A stretch of DNA of 25,521 nucleotides from Trachelipus rathkii. Taxonomy: Eukaryota; Arthropoda; Malacostraca; Isopoda; Trachelipodidae. Shown here in pieces: positions 10,392 to 22,609 of this stretch. Under the pieces are notes generated by a model. That model did no database searches. It saw nothing but the letters and a program-made list of their open reading frames with translations, and was not told where the DNA came from. The stretch lies in assembly GCA_015478945.1 (NCBI GenBank), contig JABUQX010124316.1, positions 1-25,521 on the forward strand. The letters are read 5' to 3'. Each line of letters opens with the position of its first letter. Position 1 is the stretch's first letter. The position numbers and the translations under genes are program-made.

Positions 10392-10532
10392 GAGAGAGAG
10401 AGAGAGAGAGAGAGAAAAAAAAAAAGAGAAGAAGAAGTGAGAAGAGAAGAGAAGAGAAGAAGAAAGAAGAAGAAGAAGAAAAGAAGAAGAAGAGAAGAAA
10501 GAAGAAGAAGAAGAGAAGAAGAAGAAGATAGA
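10392..10532. repeat. GA then GAA purine tract
   Basis: About eleven GA dinucleotides (10392-10414), a short A run, then imperfect GAA/GAGAA repeats. The plus-strand frame made of Glu/Arg/Lys and its minus-strand shadow are repeat translations. The tract is almost purely purine on the plus strand. Confidence 0.9.
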
Positions 10533-10544
10533 AAATACAGAAAC

Positions 10545-10970
10545 TGGTGGATGAAACAATTCAAGGAGTCAGCAAAGACGTTTACAGTCCACTCCAATGC
10601 TAGTCTGAGGGAAGAATGAGGTCACCGGCTTAGAACGTTATAATTAACCCTCTAAATGGTGAACCCCAAAACTGTTATTACAAAATATTAATGTAGTGTT
10701 ATCGATGATGTTACCGGCTTAGGATGTTAGAAATAACCTCTAAGTGGTGGACATCAAATTGTTATTGACACAATTAAGACGATAGTTGATCGTTGAGGTC
10801 ACCTGCTTAGAACGTTAGAAATATATTTTAAATATTCATTCGGTAAATGAATGGTCTACAGAAGATTTTTTACTCTTCGTCAGCGGCGATTCGATCATCG
10901 TTTGGACTTACCGCGTGTGCTGATTAACAACAACCGGATTGCTCTACTCACTAGGCCATCCACGTCCCAA
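10545..10970 (-). mobile_element. Candidate tRNA-derived SINE
   Basis: Reading the minus strand from 10967, TGGCCTAGTGAGTAGAGCA (10958-10940) resembles the RNA polymerase III A box, and GATCGAATCGC (10896-10886) fits the B-box consensus GWTCRANNC. The spacing between boxes is about 50 bases, longer than a normal tRNA but within the range SINEs use. Downstream come a body containing an 88-89 base tandem repeat (see next entry), a unique segment (10545-10617) and then simple repeats on the minus strand: TTC, CT, GTT and AAT. This order (tRNA-like head, body, simple-repeat tail) is that of a SINE. No flanking target duplication was identified, since both sides are purine repeat. I cannot name the family. 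Confidence 0.5.
10618..10830. repeat. 88-89 base tandem repeat, about 2.4 copies
   Basis: Units begin at 10618, 10707 and 10795. Each starts with GAGGTCACCGGCTTAGAACG or a close variant, continues with a TTAGAAAT-like word and, in the first two units, a CTCTAAxTGGTG block. The third copy stops at about 10830. The copies differ by scattered substitutions. It lies within the SINE candidate and may be its body. Confidence 0.8.
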
Positions 10971-11030
10971 AAAAAGACGCTTCCAAACGTAGTTTTTTTA
11001 AAGCACCCGGTTTTTCTCACCATAAATGCT

Positions 11031-11185
11031 GAGAAGAAGAAGAAGAAGAGAAGAAAGAAGAAGAAGTGGAAGAAGAAGAAGAAGAAGAAGAAAGAAGCAA
11101 GAAGAAAGAAGAAGAAGAAGAGAGAAAAGAAAAGAAAAAATGAAATAAGAAAAAGAAGAAGAGAAGAAGACAGAAGAAGAAGAAG

Positions 11186-11219
<34 letters not shown>

Positions 11220-11722
11220 AAGAAAGACAGAAGAAGAAGAAAAGAAGAAGAAAGTGAAAAGATGAAGAGAAGAGAGAAAACAAGAAAGAGAAAATGAAGA
11301 AGAAAGAAAAAAATAAAAACAAAAAAAAAAATAAGAAAAAAGAAAAATAATAATAAAGAAATAAAGAAAAAAAGAAAAATAAAAAAATAAAATAAAAAAG
11401 AAGAAGAAAAAAAGAAGAAAAAAAAGAAGAAAAAAGGAAGAAGAAAAAAAAGAAGAAGAAAAATAGGGAAAAAGAGAGTGTGAGTATGAACAAAGAAAGG
11501 AAGAGAAAAGAAGAAAAACAGAGAAAGTTAAAGAGAAAGAGAGAAAAGGAAAAAGAAGAAGAAAATTAAAGAAGATGAAAACAAAAACAAAACAACAAAA
11601 AACAAAATCAAGAGAAGAATAGTAAGGCTAAGTAATCTGATAAAAGAGAGAAAGAGTGAAAAGATGAAAAAAATGCGAAAAACGTGGAAAAGAAAAAGCA
11701 GAAGAAGGAAGAAGGAGGGAAG
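11031..11722. repeat. Long GAA/A-rich polypurine tract
   Basis: About 690 bases in which the plus strand is almost entirely A and G, with GAA repeats to about 11300, then A-rich words (GAAAAA, AATAAA), then GAA/GAAA again. Pyrimidine interruptions are sparse. Plus-strand Lys/Arg/Glu frames and minus-strand Phe/Ser/Leu frames here are repeat translations. Such tracts can form intramolecular triplexes. Confidence 0.9.
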
Positions 11723-11734
11723 TATATATACATA

Positions 11735-11900
11735 TTAATAAAATAAGAGTAATAATAATAATATAATAATAATAATAATAATATGGATAATGAATTAATA
11801 ATAATATAATTATAATAATAATAATATATCATAATAATACATAATAACACTGAAAATAATAGTAAATATTAATAATAATAAATAATAATAATAAAGAATA
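11735..11900. repeat. AAT/ATA microsatellite
   Basis: Imperfect AAT repeats on the plus strand, the complement of the ATT arrays at 8885-10110. Confidence 0.85.
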
Positions 11901-12300
11901 ATCAAAATCAAAATCAAAAAATATTTATTGCAGTAGTAGTAGTGCAATTTTCATCCTTTAAAAACAGAGATACACATATAATTTTATATTATTCACAATT
12001 TCAATAAGCCAATAAATTAGGATGCAATTTCCCTCTCATCTGAAATGGGTCTACATAATGCTAAACAGTGTTACATTAATGAGCACTTAATACAATACCT
12101 TATTGAATCAATAGACATTATTTAATTACATGAAATATGATTACTAGCAATATCATAGTGCTGATGAGCATCTTCCTCTTCAATAGTATTTTAATTGTAT
12201 TTATTTAACAATAATAAATATGTAATTAGCATAATGATCTTAAATTCCTATGTGACTATCCCGATCAGTGTAGTAGCTATGAGTTTTTTCTAACTTAATA
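11901..12300. other. AT-rich sequence, no gene seen
   Basis: Moderately complex AT-rich DNA between two AAT blocks. Stops occur in every frame. A CTGATGAG word near 12170 lacks the partner motifs of a hammerhead ribozyme. Confidence 0.5.
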
Positions 12301-12339
12301 ATTATGTTACAAAAATACAATATTGATAATAATACATAA

Positions 12340-12600
12340 CAATGTTTTAATAATAATAATAATCTAATTAATTAATAATAATAATAATAATAATTATAAT
12401 CCTTTAATAAATATCAATAATAATTAATAATTAATGCAATAATAATAATAATGATATAATGATAATGAATAATAAATAGAATAATAATAATAATAATATC
12501 ATAATAATAATATAATAATCAATAATATATCAAAAATAATAATAATAATAATAAAATACATATTAATAATAATAATATTGTTAATAATGATAAATTAATT
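12340..12600. repeat. Interrupted AAT microsatellite
   Basis: Clusters of AAT/ATA repeats (about 12346-12362, 12377-12393, 12437-12455, 12480-12560) broken by AATTAATT-type sequence. Confidence 0.85.
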
Positions 12601-12609
12601 AATATTATA

Positions 12610-15600
12610 TTCTTAACTAATATAATTTATATAAATAATAAATAATTAATTTATCAAAGGAAATATTATAATTTTGATCTCTCATTTCTAATAAATAAAT
12701 TAATAATTAATTTAATGATTACGATATATAAAGTGTTATGACGTCTCTTAATTTGATATTAATAAATAAAGGCCTCAATACTAATTGATGTCAATATAGA
12801 TTATTTAGATAATAATTAATTAGGTTAATAATTTTAGTATAGGGGCCAACATAAAAGTTAATTATCCTTATATTTATAAAGGATTGTCTTTTTATTAATA
12901 TTTATGCATTAAAATCATAAAACATATTTTTAAATAGTTATCTTACAGTTATTACAATTATCTTAAAATAATTAATTGGATTATCATTTGTAAACTCTAA
13001 TTTTATGAATAGTAAAACTAAATTTAAAATCTAAATTGTTAATAATTTATATATATTTATTTATTAAGTTCGGCATGTGGGATGGAATTTAGGGGAAGCG
13101 AAATTAAATAGAATAAGGTCAGTAGTATACTTAAATTATAGTAAGGTGTATACTTTTGTAATAGTTATGCCTTAATGTTAATTTTTAATTTATGTATTGT
13201 GTGAAGTATTCGTGAATTCAGGTGGTAGTTAAAGTATGTTTTTTCCATATTTACGCATTTCTAATAAATCATGTTTTATTGGCAACTAACCAATATCATA
13301 AACATAATTTTTATAACAAAAATATTTTTGTGTAATTATATTTTTAATAACACATAACAAATATAATTTAGATATAAGATAACTGATAAAATCATATTCA
13401 TAATTAAAAGACTTACACTATTTTAGTTAAATAGGGCATAAATAAACCAGCAATAAATACATTTATTGATATATTTGGAGGATATTTACTCGTAAATAAT
13501 TAGAGTAAATAAATCCATTATGGATAATTCACCCACTAAAAATATAAAACTAATTAAAAAATAATTATTAATTATTTGACTAATAATTATTGATATATAA
13601 ATTGCAATAACATCTAATAATAAATATTAAATATTACATTTAAAAAATAAGTTGTGAGAAAAATGTTATTTAACTTTAACTACTATAAATATTGAATTAA
13701 ATATTTTTAATATTTAACACTTACAATTTTCGACAAATTAAATAATAAATTAAAATTAATAATCACCATATCACCCATCACAATATCACTATATATAATT
13801 TACTTAATTTTTATATATCACTTATTATCCACACATCTCACATAATAATATATATAAAATAGGAAATTAATAATGAAGTATAATAATAAATTAATAATTA
13901 GTATATATAAATCCAATAATATAAAAAAAAATATTTTCATTAATACAATACTTTTAATAGAGTAACATCCTAAAACGAAGAGAAACGAAGAGACTAAAAA
14001 AGACTATTTGTGTGTGCCCACATTGGGTAACCATTAACATTTAAAATTAAATTAATTGATTAATTAAAACAAAACTTTGAAAAAATTATAATTGTAAAAA
14101 TTTATTTTTAAATATAATAATTTAATTTATCACTAAACAAATTTACTATAAACAAAAAATAAAGCATCTGATGTTATTTCTCACGAATAGCTGCAGATCA
14201 AATAAAAAAAAATATTCAAAATATAGATAATTATTTATCTGCGGTAACATTATTGATAATTATAGAATCGTTATGAAGATACGTTATTTTTTACAGCTGA
14301 ATTAACAATATATCTATAGAGAAGGAATATTGTGCATGTATAATGTATTCACGGATATTTTCTTTTTAGGCTTTAGTGATAACAGCTTATAAATTCACCC
14401 ATTCACTTCCAATACTGTAGAATAATAATTCTTGTGTGAGTAGTCCAGAATAAACTAATTACTGACTTTTTTTCGTCACATGTTTCAAGATGTGGTTATA
14501 TTTCAATAATTTAATTATCATACCTACCGTTAAATAAAAATTTGGGATAATGATGAGTTGCTATAGGTACAATAATAGTTTATATGTAATAAGAAAAGAG
14601 AATTCAAAATAATAATCGCGCACACTCTATATCAGTTATAATTAAAAATTACCATATATAAATAAAAAATTTAAATAACATTAAAAAAATGAATATATAT
14701 TTTCTACCACATAAATACAAATAAATAACTTATAAATAATTTATCTTAACTCTATTTTACAAAAAATACTGAAACCAATAAATATATTAAAAGAAATTTA
14801 AACTAACTACTCACAAAAATTCAACATACAGGTCAATAAATTTTTAAATTAATACAATTTAATATAACTATAATTAAGTACGTCTAAGTAATTATTAATA
14901 ATCATTCAAAATTATTTCATTGATATTTATAATTAAATATTTATATTATTAATTGCTATTATTAATATATTAATTAATGTATATATAAAATTAATATCAT
15001 TACAATATAAATGATATATAATAATGATACGTGTCACACTACTCTAGTATAATATTGATATAGATCCTTACCCATAAACCTTAATAAATCCATTCTAAAG
15101 TAATGACATTGGAAATAAACAAAGTAATGTGATTATAAATACCTTAAACATATACCAAACACTACCACAGCAACTGCAGTGAATATTATATCCACAACAT
15201 ATTACTAAAATATATTTATTTGGATGTCATCCATCGGCCACCCACAACTCCAACCCACCAACCCATCACCATGTAAATTATATATATACTTATTTTAACA
15301 CACCATCATATTAATTCACAGTTGCAAGTAAAATACTGGTTAAAAATTTACAAAATTTTAATTTATTAAATATACTATTAACATTAATTTTTTAAGACTA
15401 CTTTCTCAGTATTTTTTTTATTTATTCTTATTGATATTATTTTATTATTTCTTATAGCCTCTGTACCAATAATATTAATAAGTGATTAATTATAAATATA
15501 TAATTAGATTTAATATGTATATTTTTATATGTGTTATTATTTATTTTTAGTAACTTACTTCGATAAATCCTTGCTTATATTGATAATTATAGATTAATAT

Positions 15601-16250
15601 ATAATTTTATAAATATCATTATATCAATTAAATATAATTCGAATATACATTTTAATTAATAATTGATATACTGTAATTAATAACTCTCAACGAGAAATTA
15701 ACTTTATAATATAACTCACATTAGAATTAAATATTAATTATAGAACAACAATTATTCAAATCTCTCACAAATTAATAAGCTTACAATTTCAAAATCTACA
15801 CTGTAAATACATTCAGAGTAATATGCTAATACAATAAGTAATAATACCTAATATATAAGTAAAATGTTAGATAATTATTAACTATAGAGTAATAATCAAT
15901 ATAAATATGTTCACTTCAATAAAACAATGTAATTTAATACAGAATAATATAAAGGCAACAGAATATTGTATAGGATTTTTATGATTTTTGATAGAACAAT
16001 GATTAAATAATGAAATATATTTGATATTTAATTGATTATTTGAAAAGCTGCGATATTTTCATGTCAAAATAAACGAGCCTTGACCATGTTTAGTTATATT
16101 ATATGTTTTTGAGGTGGTCGATGTAATGTATGCTTTAAATATAAGATAATAGAGCGCAGAGAAATATCGTTTGTAATTTATTATTAAACTTATAAGAGTG
16201 CTTGTTGGAATAATTTTTGCAAGAGTTTTAAATATTTATATTCAAAGATT
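12610..16250. other. 3.6 kb AT-rich sequence, no gene seen
   Basis: Long AT-rich interval composed of AATTAATT, ATAATAAT and TATATA words with scattered more complex patches (about 13070-13160, 14330-14600, 15150-15275). I translated the patches by eye in several frames and found no motif. There is no open frame of note, no RNA gene and no obvious terminal repeats. Confidence 0.5.
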
Positions 16251-16278
16251 TTTTTCTGCTTAATTGCTGTATTTCTTG

Positions 16279-16518
16279 TCATCTGATCAAATACCCATAT
16301 TTCTTTCTGTCTTTATCTACTTTGCATATAGTAAGTGCTTCATTGTGAGCATTGTCAAATATCTTATCAAGCTGTTCTTGAAATGATTTTTCATGTTTCT
16401 TTTTGGCATCAGACATTCTTCCTTTATTTTTTTTCAACAGAAGCCATTCAGAGTGTACTTTTTCAAGCTTATTAACACAATGTTTTGTAAGTCTAATTAC
16501 AGAAAAGGTATTTTCTAC
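16279..16518 (-). pseudogene. Coding-looking fragment, Lys/Glu-rich, family unnamed
   Basis: Minus-strand frame open for 79 codons from 16518 to 16282, ending at TGA (16281-16279). It has an internal Met at 16416-16414. The residues form an amphipathic, charged pattern: LEKVHSEWLLLKKNKGR (about 16465-16415), then KKKHEKSFQEQLDKIFDNAH and ALTICKVDKDRKKYGYL. The non-repetitive amino-acid use and less extreme AT content than the flanks suggest former protein sequence. It recalls an alpha-helical segment that I associate with uncharacterised, often multicopy invertebrate proteins, but I cannot give a family name with confidence. After the stop, the same frame continues with QEIQQLS, so the stop may interrupt a longer domain. 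Probably a relic of a transposon-borne or host gene. Confidence 0.5.
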
Positions 16519-16529
16519 TCAGCTAATGA

Positions 16530-17035
16530 GAAGGGCACTATTTGTGAGTATAAAAGCTAAAAAAAAATACACTAATTAGTTTATCATAATTTTAAATGAC
16601 AATTTTCATTAAAAGATGTCAGAGTTATTAGAGATCAGCGTAAAACAAATAATATTAATTCCTATTTGGGCATATTTTATTTGATAAATATTTTGAGCTT
16701 TAATCTATTTATTTACATTAAATTTATATCAATTAGCAAATAATTATCCAGTTCAATCTGAATATTCCTTGTTGGATTTTCATCTTAAATAATTTCTAAA
16801 ATGTATATATATATTATTTTATTATGACTTATTTAAAGATAGATAGATAGAATTATGTAAAAAACTTAAATTGCATTTTTTTATTTTTCATTTCCTTACT
16901 AAAATAAAAATAAAAGGTAAATAATCAATGACATAAAAAGAATATTATAAATAAACAAACTAAAAAAATTAGAAAATTTATGGGCTATTAGTTATTTATA
17001 TTCTATACATTGTCAATATTATTTTTTCTTTGTTT
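16530..17035. other. AT-rich sequence, no gene seen
   Basis: AT-rich interval with short homopolymers and a brief GATA-type run near 16838-16850. No coding or RNA feature is recognised. Confidence 0.5.
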
Positions 17036-17039
17036 TATG

Positions 17040-17165
17040 AAGCGAATTTTTCTACTCTTGTGCGCGGTGATTAAACAACAACGTAAAAAAGCACATTTGT
17101 CGAGCAATGCTCGATCATAGGCAAGCCTGAACCCCTGCGTTCTAGCGAAGCGTAGCGATATTGCT
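17040..17165. other. Small GC-richer island
   Basis: About 125 bases with CG dinucleotides and a perfect seven-base hairpin stem, TCGAGCA/TGCTCGA, around a single A at 17100-17114. The segment GTGCGCGGTGATTAAACAAC (about 17060-17079) faintly resembles part of the tRNA-like region at 10910-10935. It lies immediately beside a long TTA microsatellite, as SINE tails often do, but no A or B box is clear. Confidence 0.35.
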
Positions 17166-17690
<525 letters not shown>

Positions 17691-17827
17691 AATTATTGAA
17701 GAACTCGGTGTATGGTAGGGAAATATTATTAGTTTCAATTTGGATATTAATGAAGACAATTGTGGCCAATTCTTGAACTCGCATTTCTTTTCGGAATTTT
17801 GGTTTCTTCAAAGTAAGTTCGATTCTG

Positions 17828-17955
17828 TATATATATATGATATATATAAATATATATATATATTATAAATATATTAATAATATATAAATATATATATATA
17901 TAATATATATATATAAGATATATATTATAATATTAATTATTATATATATATAGTT
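17828..17955. repeat. TA dinucleotide region
   Basis: Imperfect TATATA/TATAAATA repeats. The stretch from 17956 to about 18340 is mixed AT-rich sequence in which I recognise nothing. Confidence 0.75.
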
Positions 17956-18344
17956 AAAAGCATCGTTTTTAAATTTACATTGGGGAGGTCTTTAAGGGTA
18001 GATTGCCTTTTCTGGATATGATGATTAGATATTAATGACAGCTCTCGCGCCGCTTTCTCAGTAATCGTGAACCAATGTTTTTCCAATGCTTATACTTCAT
18101 CTTGTAATCACACATTCTTATAGCATAAAATAGGTATTATGTACAGGTTAATTTCTTGTGATTGAAAATATGAAGCCCATGTTATCTGGATAATGAATTG
18201 AAATTTATAATAAACATGTTTAAATCATTGTACCGTATTACCCAGAAGATGCTATAAACAAAGCATTTTATTAAGCAAAATAAAAATTAAAATTATGCTA
18301 TGAGTGAAACTATTCATGAAACTTATAAAAAGATAAAATAATGG

Positions 18345-18712
18345 TTATTCCCTCTCATATCGAACCAGAATTGAAGTGAAAATTTTATCAAATTCAGTAT
18401 CATTAGTTCAGGTCCCGTTCCAAACATCTTCTAAGAAATTTGTCAAATTTCAAATTAAACAATGAAGATAGTAATTCAGGAAATAATAGTATACCTTGCA
18501 ATATCTGTGATCAAAAATATTTCGGTGAAACAGATGATTTCAAAAGATATACATACCAACATGAGGTGTGGAGACCGCAACTCTGCTTTGTATAAGCATA
18601 TGAATGAACATAATCATGCGATAAATATGAGATATTTTATCTTGCGTAAAAAATTTAGTGAGAAAAAAGCGAGAAATAATTTCAGTAGAAGTTATATTAC
18701 ATTATTTTAATA
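18345..18712 (+). pseudogene. Penelope-like retroelement GIY-YIG endonuclease relic
   Basis: Penelope-like elements encode a reverse transcriptase followed by a GIY-YIG endonuclease; this is the end of such an ORF. One frame (from about 18407) reads SKHLLRNLSNFKLNNED, a segment like the RT-endonuclease linker, then SIPCNICDQKYFGETDDFKR (18488-18547), where IPC, the Cys pair and YFGET correspond to the family's IPCxxCxxxYxGET core. After a one-base shift near 18555, the ORF at 18462-18710 continues the domain with RCGDRNSALYKHMNEHNH, matching the conserved SALxxHxxxxxH region including its histidines, then FILRKKFSEKKARN. The GIY signature itself is degraded to GNNS. No reverse transcriptase was identified upstream, so the copy is 5' truncated or too decayed to read. 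Confidence 0.8.
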
Positions 18713-18714
18713 TA

Positions 18715-18873
18715 AAAAAAACAGGTTATTTGCACATCTAATAATCAAAGAGAATTTCCAGAGGAAATAAAAATTGGAGAGCTCAATAGACATTTAAAAT
18801 ATAAATATTTATTAATAGGACTTCTTGGAAAAATACATTTTACGAGTTTGGTCGAGCCAAAAAAAGTTGCCTA
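18715..18873 (+). other. Short open frame downstream of the Penelope relic
   Basis: A frame from about 18718 to the TAG at 18871-18873 reads without stops and contains NNQREFPEEIKIGELNRH and LLGKIHFTSLVEPKKVA. It might be the shifted C-terminal tail of the Penelope-like ORF or chance. I do not recognise a motif. From 18874 to about 19195 there is no further recognisable feature. Confidence 0.3.
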
Positions 18874-19195
18874 GTGTTCTTATTCGAATGTATTCCTCTT
18901 TTATAGTTCATAATCCTCCAGGTGTAGGGGTCGGAGCTTGGTGTCCGTTTATTTATAATCTTACATTGGCAACTACTATATTTACGTTTACAAAAAGTAC
19001 GTAGCCTTACAACTATTATACTAGAGTGTTGCTTTATGTTTCTAGCGTTATTTGATAAATGCGATTAATTCATGAAATACGGAGCAGTTGTTATTCTCTT
19101 TTGTAATATGGCTGAAGAGAGATAAAAAACTGTCAATATTTATAATTGATTATTAACTAATATGATTATCATATGGGTTATAAAATTTAGTAACG

Positions 19196-22100
19196 ACTAA
19201 CGTTTTACTCAATTTTATAAGAGTTCTTAATAATTTAGTATAAATGTGAAAATTATATATAATTGAATATTATAAAAGCGTAATTTTAGAAGTTATATTT
19301 AAAAATTTTTTTTATTAAATAAACAGGTTTATAAGGCGATTGACTTATTCATAGTTGACTTTATATTAATAACTTATTATTAAGATAACAAAATTAATTG
19401 ATCTTTATACATTTTAAAAAATACGTACTAATAATTTTTAGTTTAATGTTTGCCTATAAACTATATAATTAAAATAAATATTCCAGCTTTTCAGCACTTT
19501 TTGAAAAATTGTATTAAATTATAATAAAAATAATTTACAGTTCACAAAATTATTTTTACATTAAATTTATATATTTATTTATTCAACAATTATGCGTTGA
19601 AAAATTTAATCACTGTTAAAAACTATTCTGATACCAAAGTCTTTTTGCAATAATTCAACGATTAGAAATTTATTAGGAAATAATCGTACTTATTTTATTA
19701 AAAGAGTTATAAAAATTCGAAAATGTATGCACAAGTTAATTGAAATAAAAGTTGTTAATTTTTATGAAGTTAAACATTATTTTATTAATTTCCTATATAC
19801 AGTTTGATTTACATTATTATATATAAAATATTTTGGTATAATAAAAACAATTTGAGAAATTTCTTAAAAAAAAAATGTCAAGTTAAGACATAGTATAATA
19901 ACAAATTTAATTATAATTATATTATAAATAATTCACTTTTAGCTGCTTTTTATTTGAAAATTGGCCATTTATCTAATGAAACACAATTATATTTTTCAAA
20001 TGCTGAAAATATCATTAAATCATTTAAAACTCAATTTTAAATATATTATCTCCAAGGAATTATATAATGATATAAATATTATATCATTAAATGAGTAAAA
20101 ATAACGTTTAATCACTATTATTATAAGAAATTTTAGATTTGTAAATTGTTACTTTCATTATGACTAATACTAGTTTCAGTTACTATATTTAGAAGTTAAT
20201 ATATATTATTTTATTATAAAACTGAGTTTTTTCACAATCATATTATGATATTAATGAGATAATATATAATATAAATAAACATAATAATTTTTATTATATA
20301 AGATTAATTTCATTATTAAATAAAATTAGTATAAGTTAAAAATCAATTCTATGCATATATATTAAATAATATCGCTTATACTGTGCACATCTCCTCTTAG
20401 ACATTTTTACAATAATTAAATCAGCATAATAATATTTCTATTTCCCCTAATGTGCTGAAAAAGTCCCGAGTTAAAAAAGCTTCACATATTTTTTATTGAT
20501 ATCAATCCTTAATGATTCAAATGACAAACAAATATTGTAAAGATCCCAACTTTTTAAGAGTTATATCTATATTAATAATTTATGTATGTGAATAATTTAA
20601 GATAATAAAGTTGTAATTATATTTATATAGAATGTTAAATTATTAATATTGTTATTTAAAAACAGGTTTTCCATTACTTAAAAGGAACATAATTGGTATA
20701 TTTCAAGAATAGAAAATATGTTAGTAGGGGAAAGTTTTCATATTTTAAAAAATATTGTGGATGTGCATTGGCTTTTTCAAATTTAAAAAAACGAAAACAA
20801 ATCAATATATACGCGTTTATCTGCTTTTTTGAAATTGCTAAATATTTATGCAATAAACAATCATAAAGTTGGTCTTTGGTTTCTCTATAAAGAGTTTATT
20901 TGCAAATATTTAAATGAACAATCAAGGAAATACTTTGCAACCCATAGAAAATATTTAGTTACTCAAGATTCAACAATTTATTAACTCTGTATTTTTATTA
21001 TTAATAACAAAAGCACTGATTAATATTTTATTATTGAAAGTTAGTTAAATTTAATTCTTTATATATATTAAAAACAGGGTTTTATTAATTGAAGACTAAA
21101 TGAAATTTTTGTTTAGTATATATATAAGAATAACGTACATAATGAAATATTTTCATATAAAAAAAAGAACCCATTCTACTGTTATATTACTTCACATAAA
21201 AATTCATAATAAATCGACATTTTATGGTTTTATCCAGCTTTTTATTTAGAATTAAAATGACACAGACACACAAAATTTATATATTTTTGTTTGCAAATTT
21301 TATCGTCTGATAAAAATGGGACCGTTGTTTAATGTTAGGAAACACTACAACTTGGGCTGTAAGATTACTATCTATAACAATATAATGATTTCCATAATAT
21401 TGTGGCAAGCAGATATCATTGTAGACGAGGTAGGTAATTCGTTCTCCTTTTAGACCGTTTTTTCACATAATTTGGTGAATTGATGAAAATTTAAGAAAAA
21501 TTTTGGGTAAGATTATATTACGAAGTTGTTATAGGTTAAATTTTCAATCATTATTAAAAAAGGTTTCCTCACAACGTAGGTGAGAAGTATGGTGATATCA
21601 GGTGAGTGAGAGCCTAGCGAGCCGGAAACATAATCAATTGAATAAGTATATCAAATTCCTTATAAACCGTACAATATAGTTAGAACCTCCGCTCATAAAA
21701 GAAGATATATAATCCATAAATGTTACGAGTATATTACATGCTGTTTCTCATTTCGAGAGATTTGTGCGTGTTTCATTATAATCTGCTAAAATACAATATC
21801 ATATATCTTTTATATGGTTATTCTATTATATTTGTCTTTGTGAACACTATTACATAGCTTTCCCACGTAAAATATCAAGTCTAATAAATATTAAAAATGA
21901 ATGTTGTCACTACAAAATAGTTTATTTTTTGAATGTTTCGATGATCATTATTTAGAGAAAAATACTTGTTATCTCAGTGTAGCCATTTTTTCCATGTAAG
22001 GTGCAGGGTTATTTCAGATGGTCTTCGGTATGAAAATCTGAAATTTTAAGAAAAATTAATGACAGAAATATTATTATCTGACAAGTTATAAAACTCTTGG

Positions 22101-22609
22101 TTAATTAAACAGAAAGTTTTTCTCACACACTAAATGAATAATTGATTTCTCGCGTAACAAACACATAGAGCAGAGGAGATATTATGTAAAGATTTCTAAA
22201 TCTATTTAAAATATACTCACGTCACTCTTCAGACGAGCACCTAAAATAGTTTAGGTATTATTCTACACTATGGCGTCCTATGCTCCTTTCGTAAGATTTT
22301 GCCTCTCTCTATAATATGTTAAACACAATAATCGAAGCTAATTTTACTCATTAATGCACGTATTATTAACCGTTTAAAAAGGAACATCATACTTTTTAAG
22401 ATGCACAATACCAAGCATTACTGTGAGGTTAATCATAATCGCTTTGTAAATCTCTAGGAGAAAACAAATCAGTCATACTTTCTCTAGACGCAAATATTCT
22501 AAATGAGATTAGACTCGTGCCACACAATTTTTCATTGAGTTCACCAAAAAGCGTGGAGAGTGGGTAATGAAGTTAACACTACGCTTTCATAGTTAAAACG
22601 ACACGGCTG
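19196..22609. repeat. Diverged, lengthened copies of the satellite
   Basis: Landmarks of the right-hand satellite recur here in the same order. The AAACAGGTTT-like landmark is found at about 19320, 19800, 20225, 20665, 21077, 21562 and 22113, spaced about 410-550 bases apart rather than about 310. Clear matches include AAGCGTAATTTTAGAAGTTA (19278-19297), TTTTTCAAATGCTGAAAAT (about 19992-20010), TTAAAACTCAATTTTAA (about 20024-20040) and GAAAATTTAAGAAAAATTTT (about 21484-21503). Extra AT-rich bases separate the shared words. Other stretches (for example 21590-21640 and 22200-22320) are not satellite-like and may be small insertions. Confidence 0.75.

Noticed and set aside
10154..10619. Cys/Val-, Ser/Phe- and Glu/Arg-rich frames around 10.2-10.6 kb
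   Set aside because: They read AAC, GA and GAA microsatellites on one strand or the other.
10851..11493. 148-residue Lys/Arg-rich and 158-residue Phe/Ser-rich frames
   Set aside because: Both are translations of the polypurine tract. The first starts within the SINE candidate and then runs into GAA repeats.
12165..12200. CTGATGAG as a hammerhead ribozyme core
   Set aside because: No GAAA partner after a short stem and no flanking stems are visible.
17040..17165. A second tRNA-like SINE head
   Set aside because: It has only a weak similarity to the 10.9-kb element and no clear A or B box, so it is listed only as an unassigned island.
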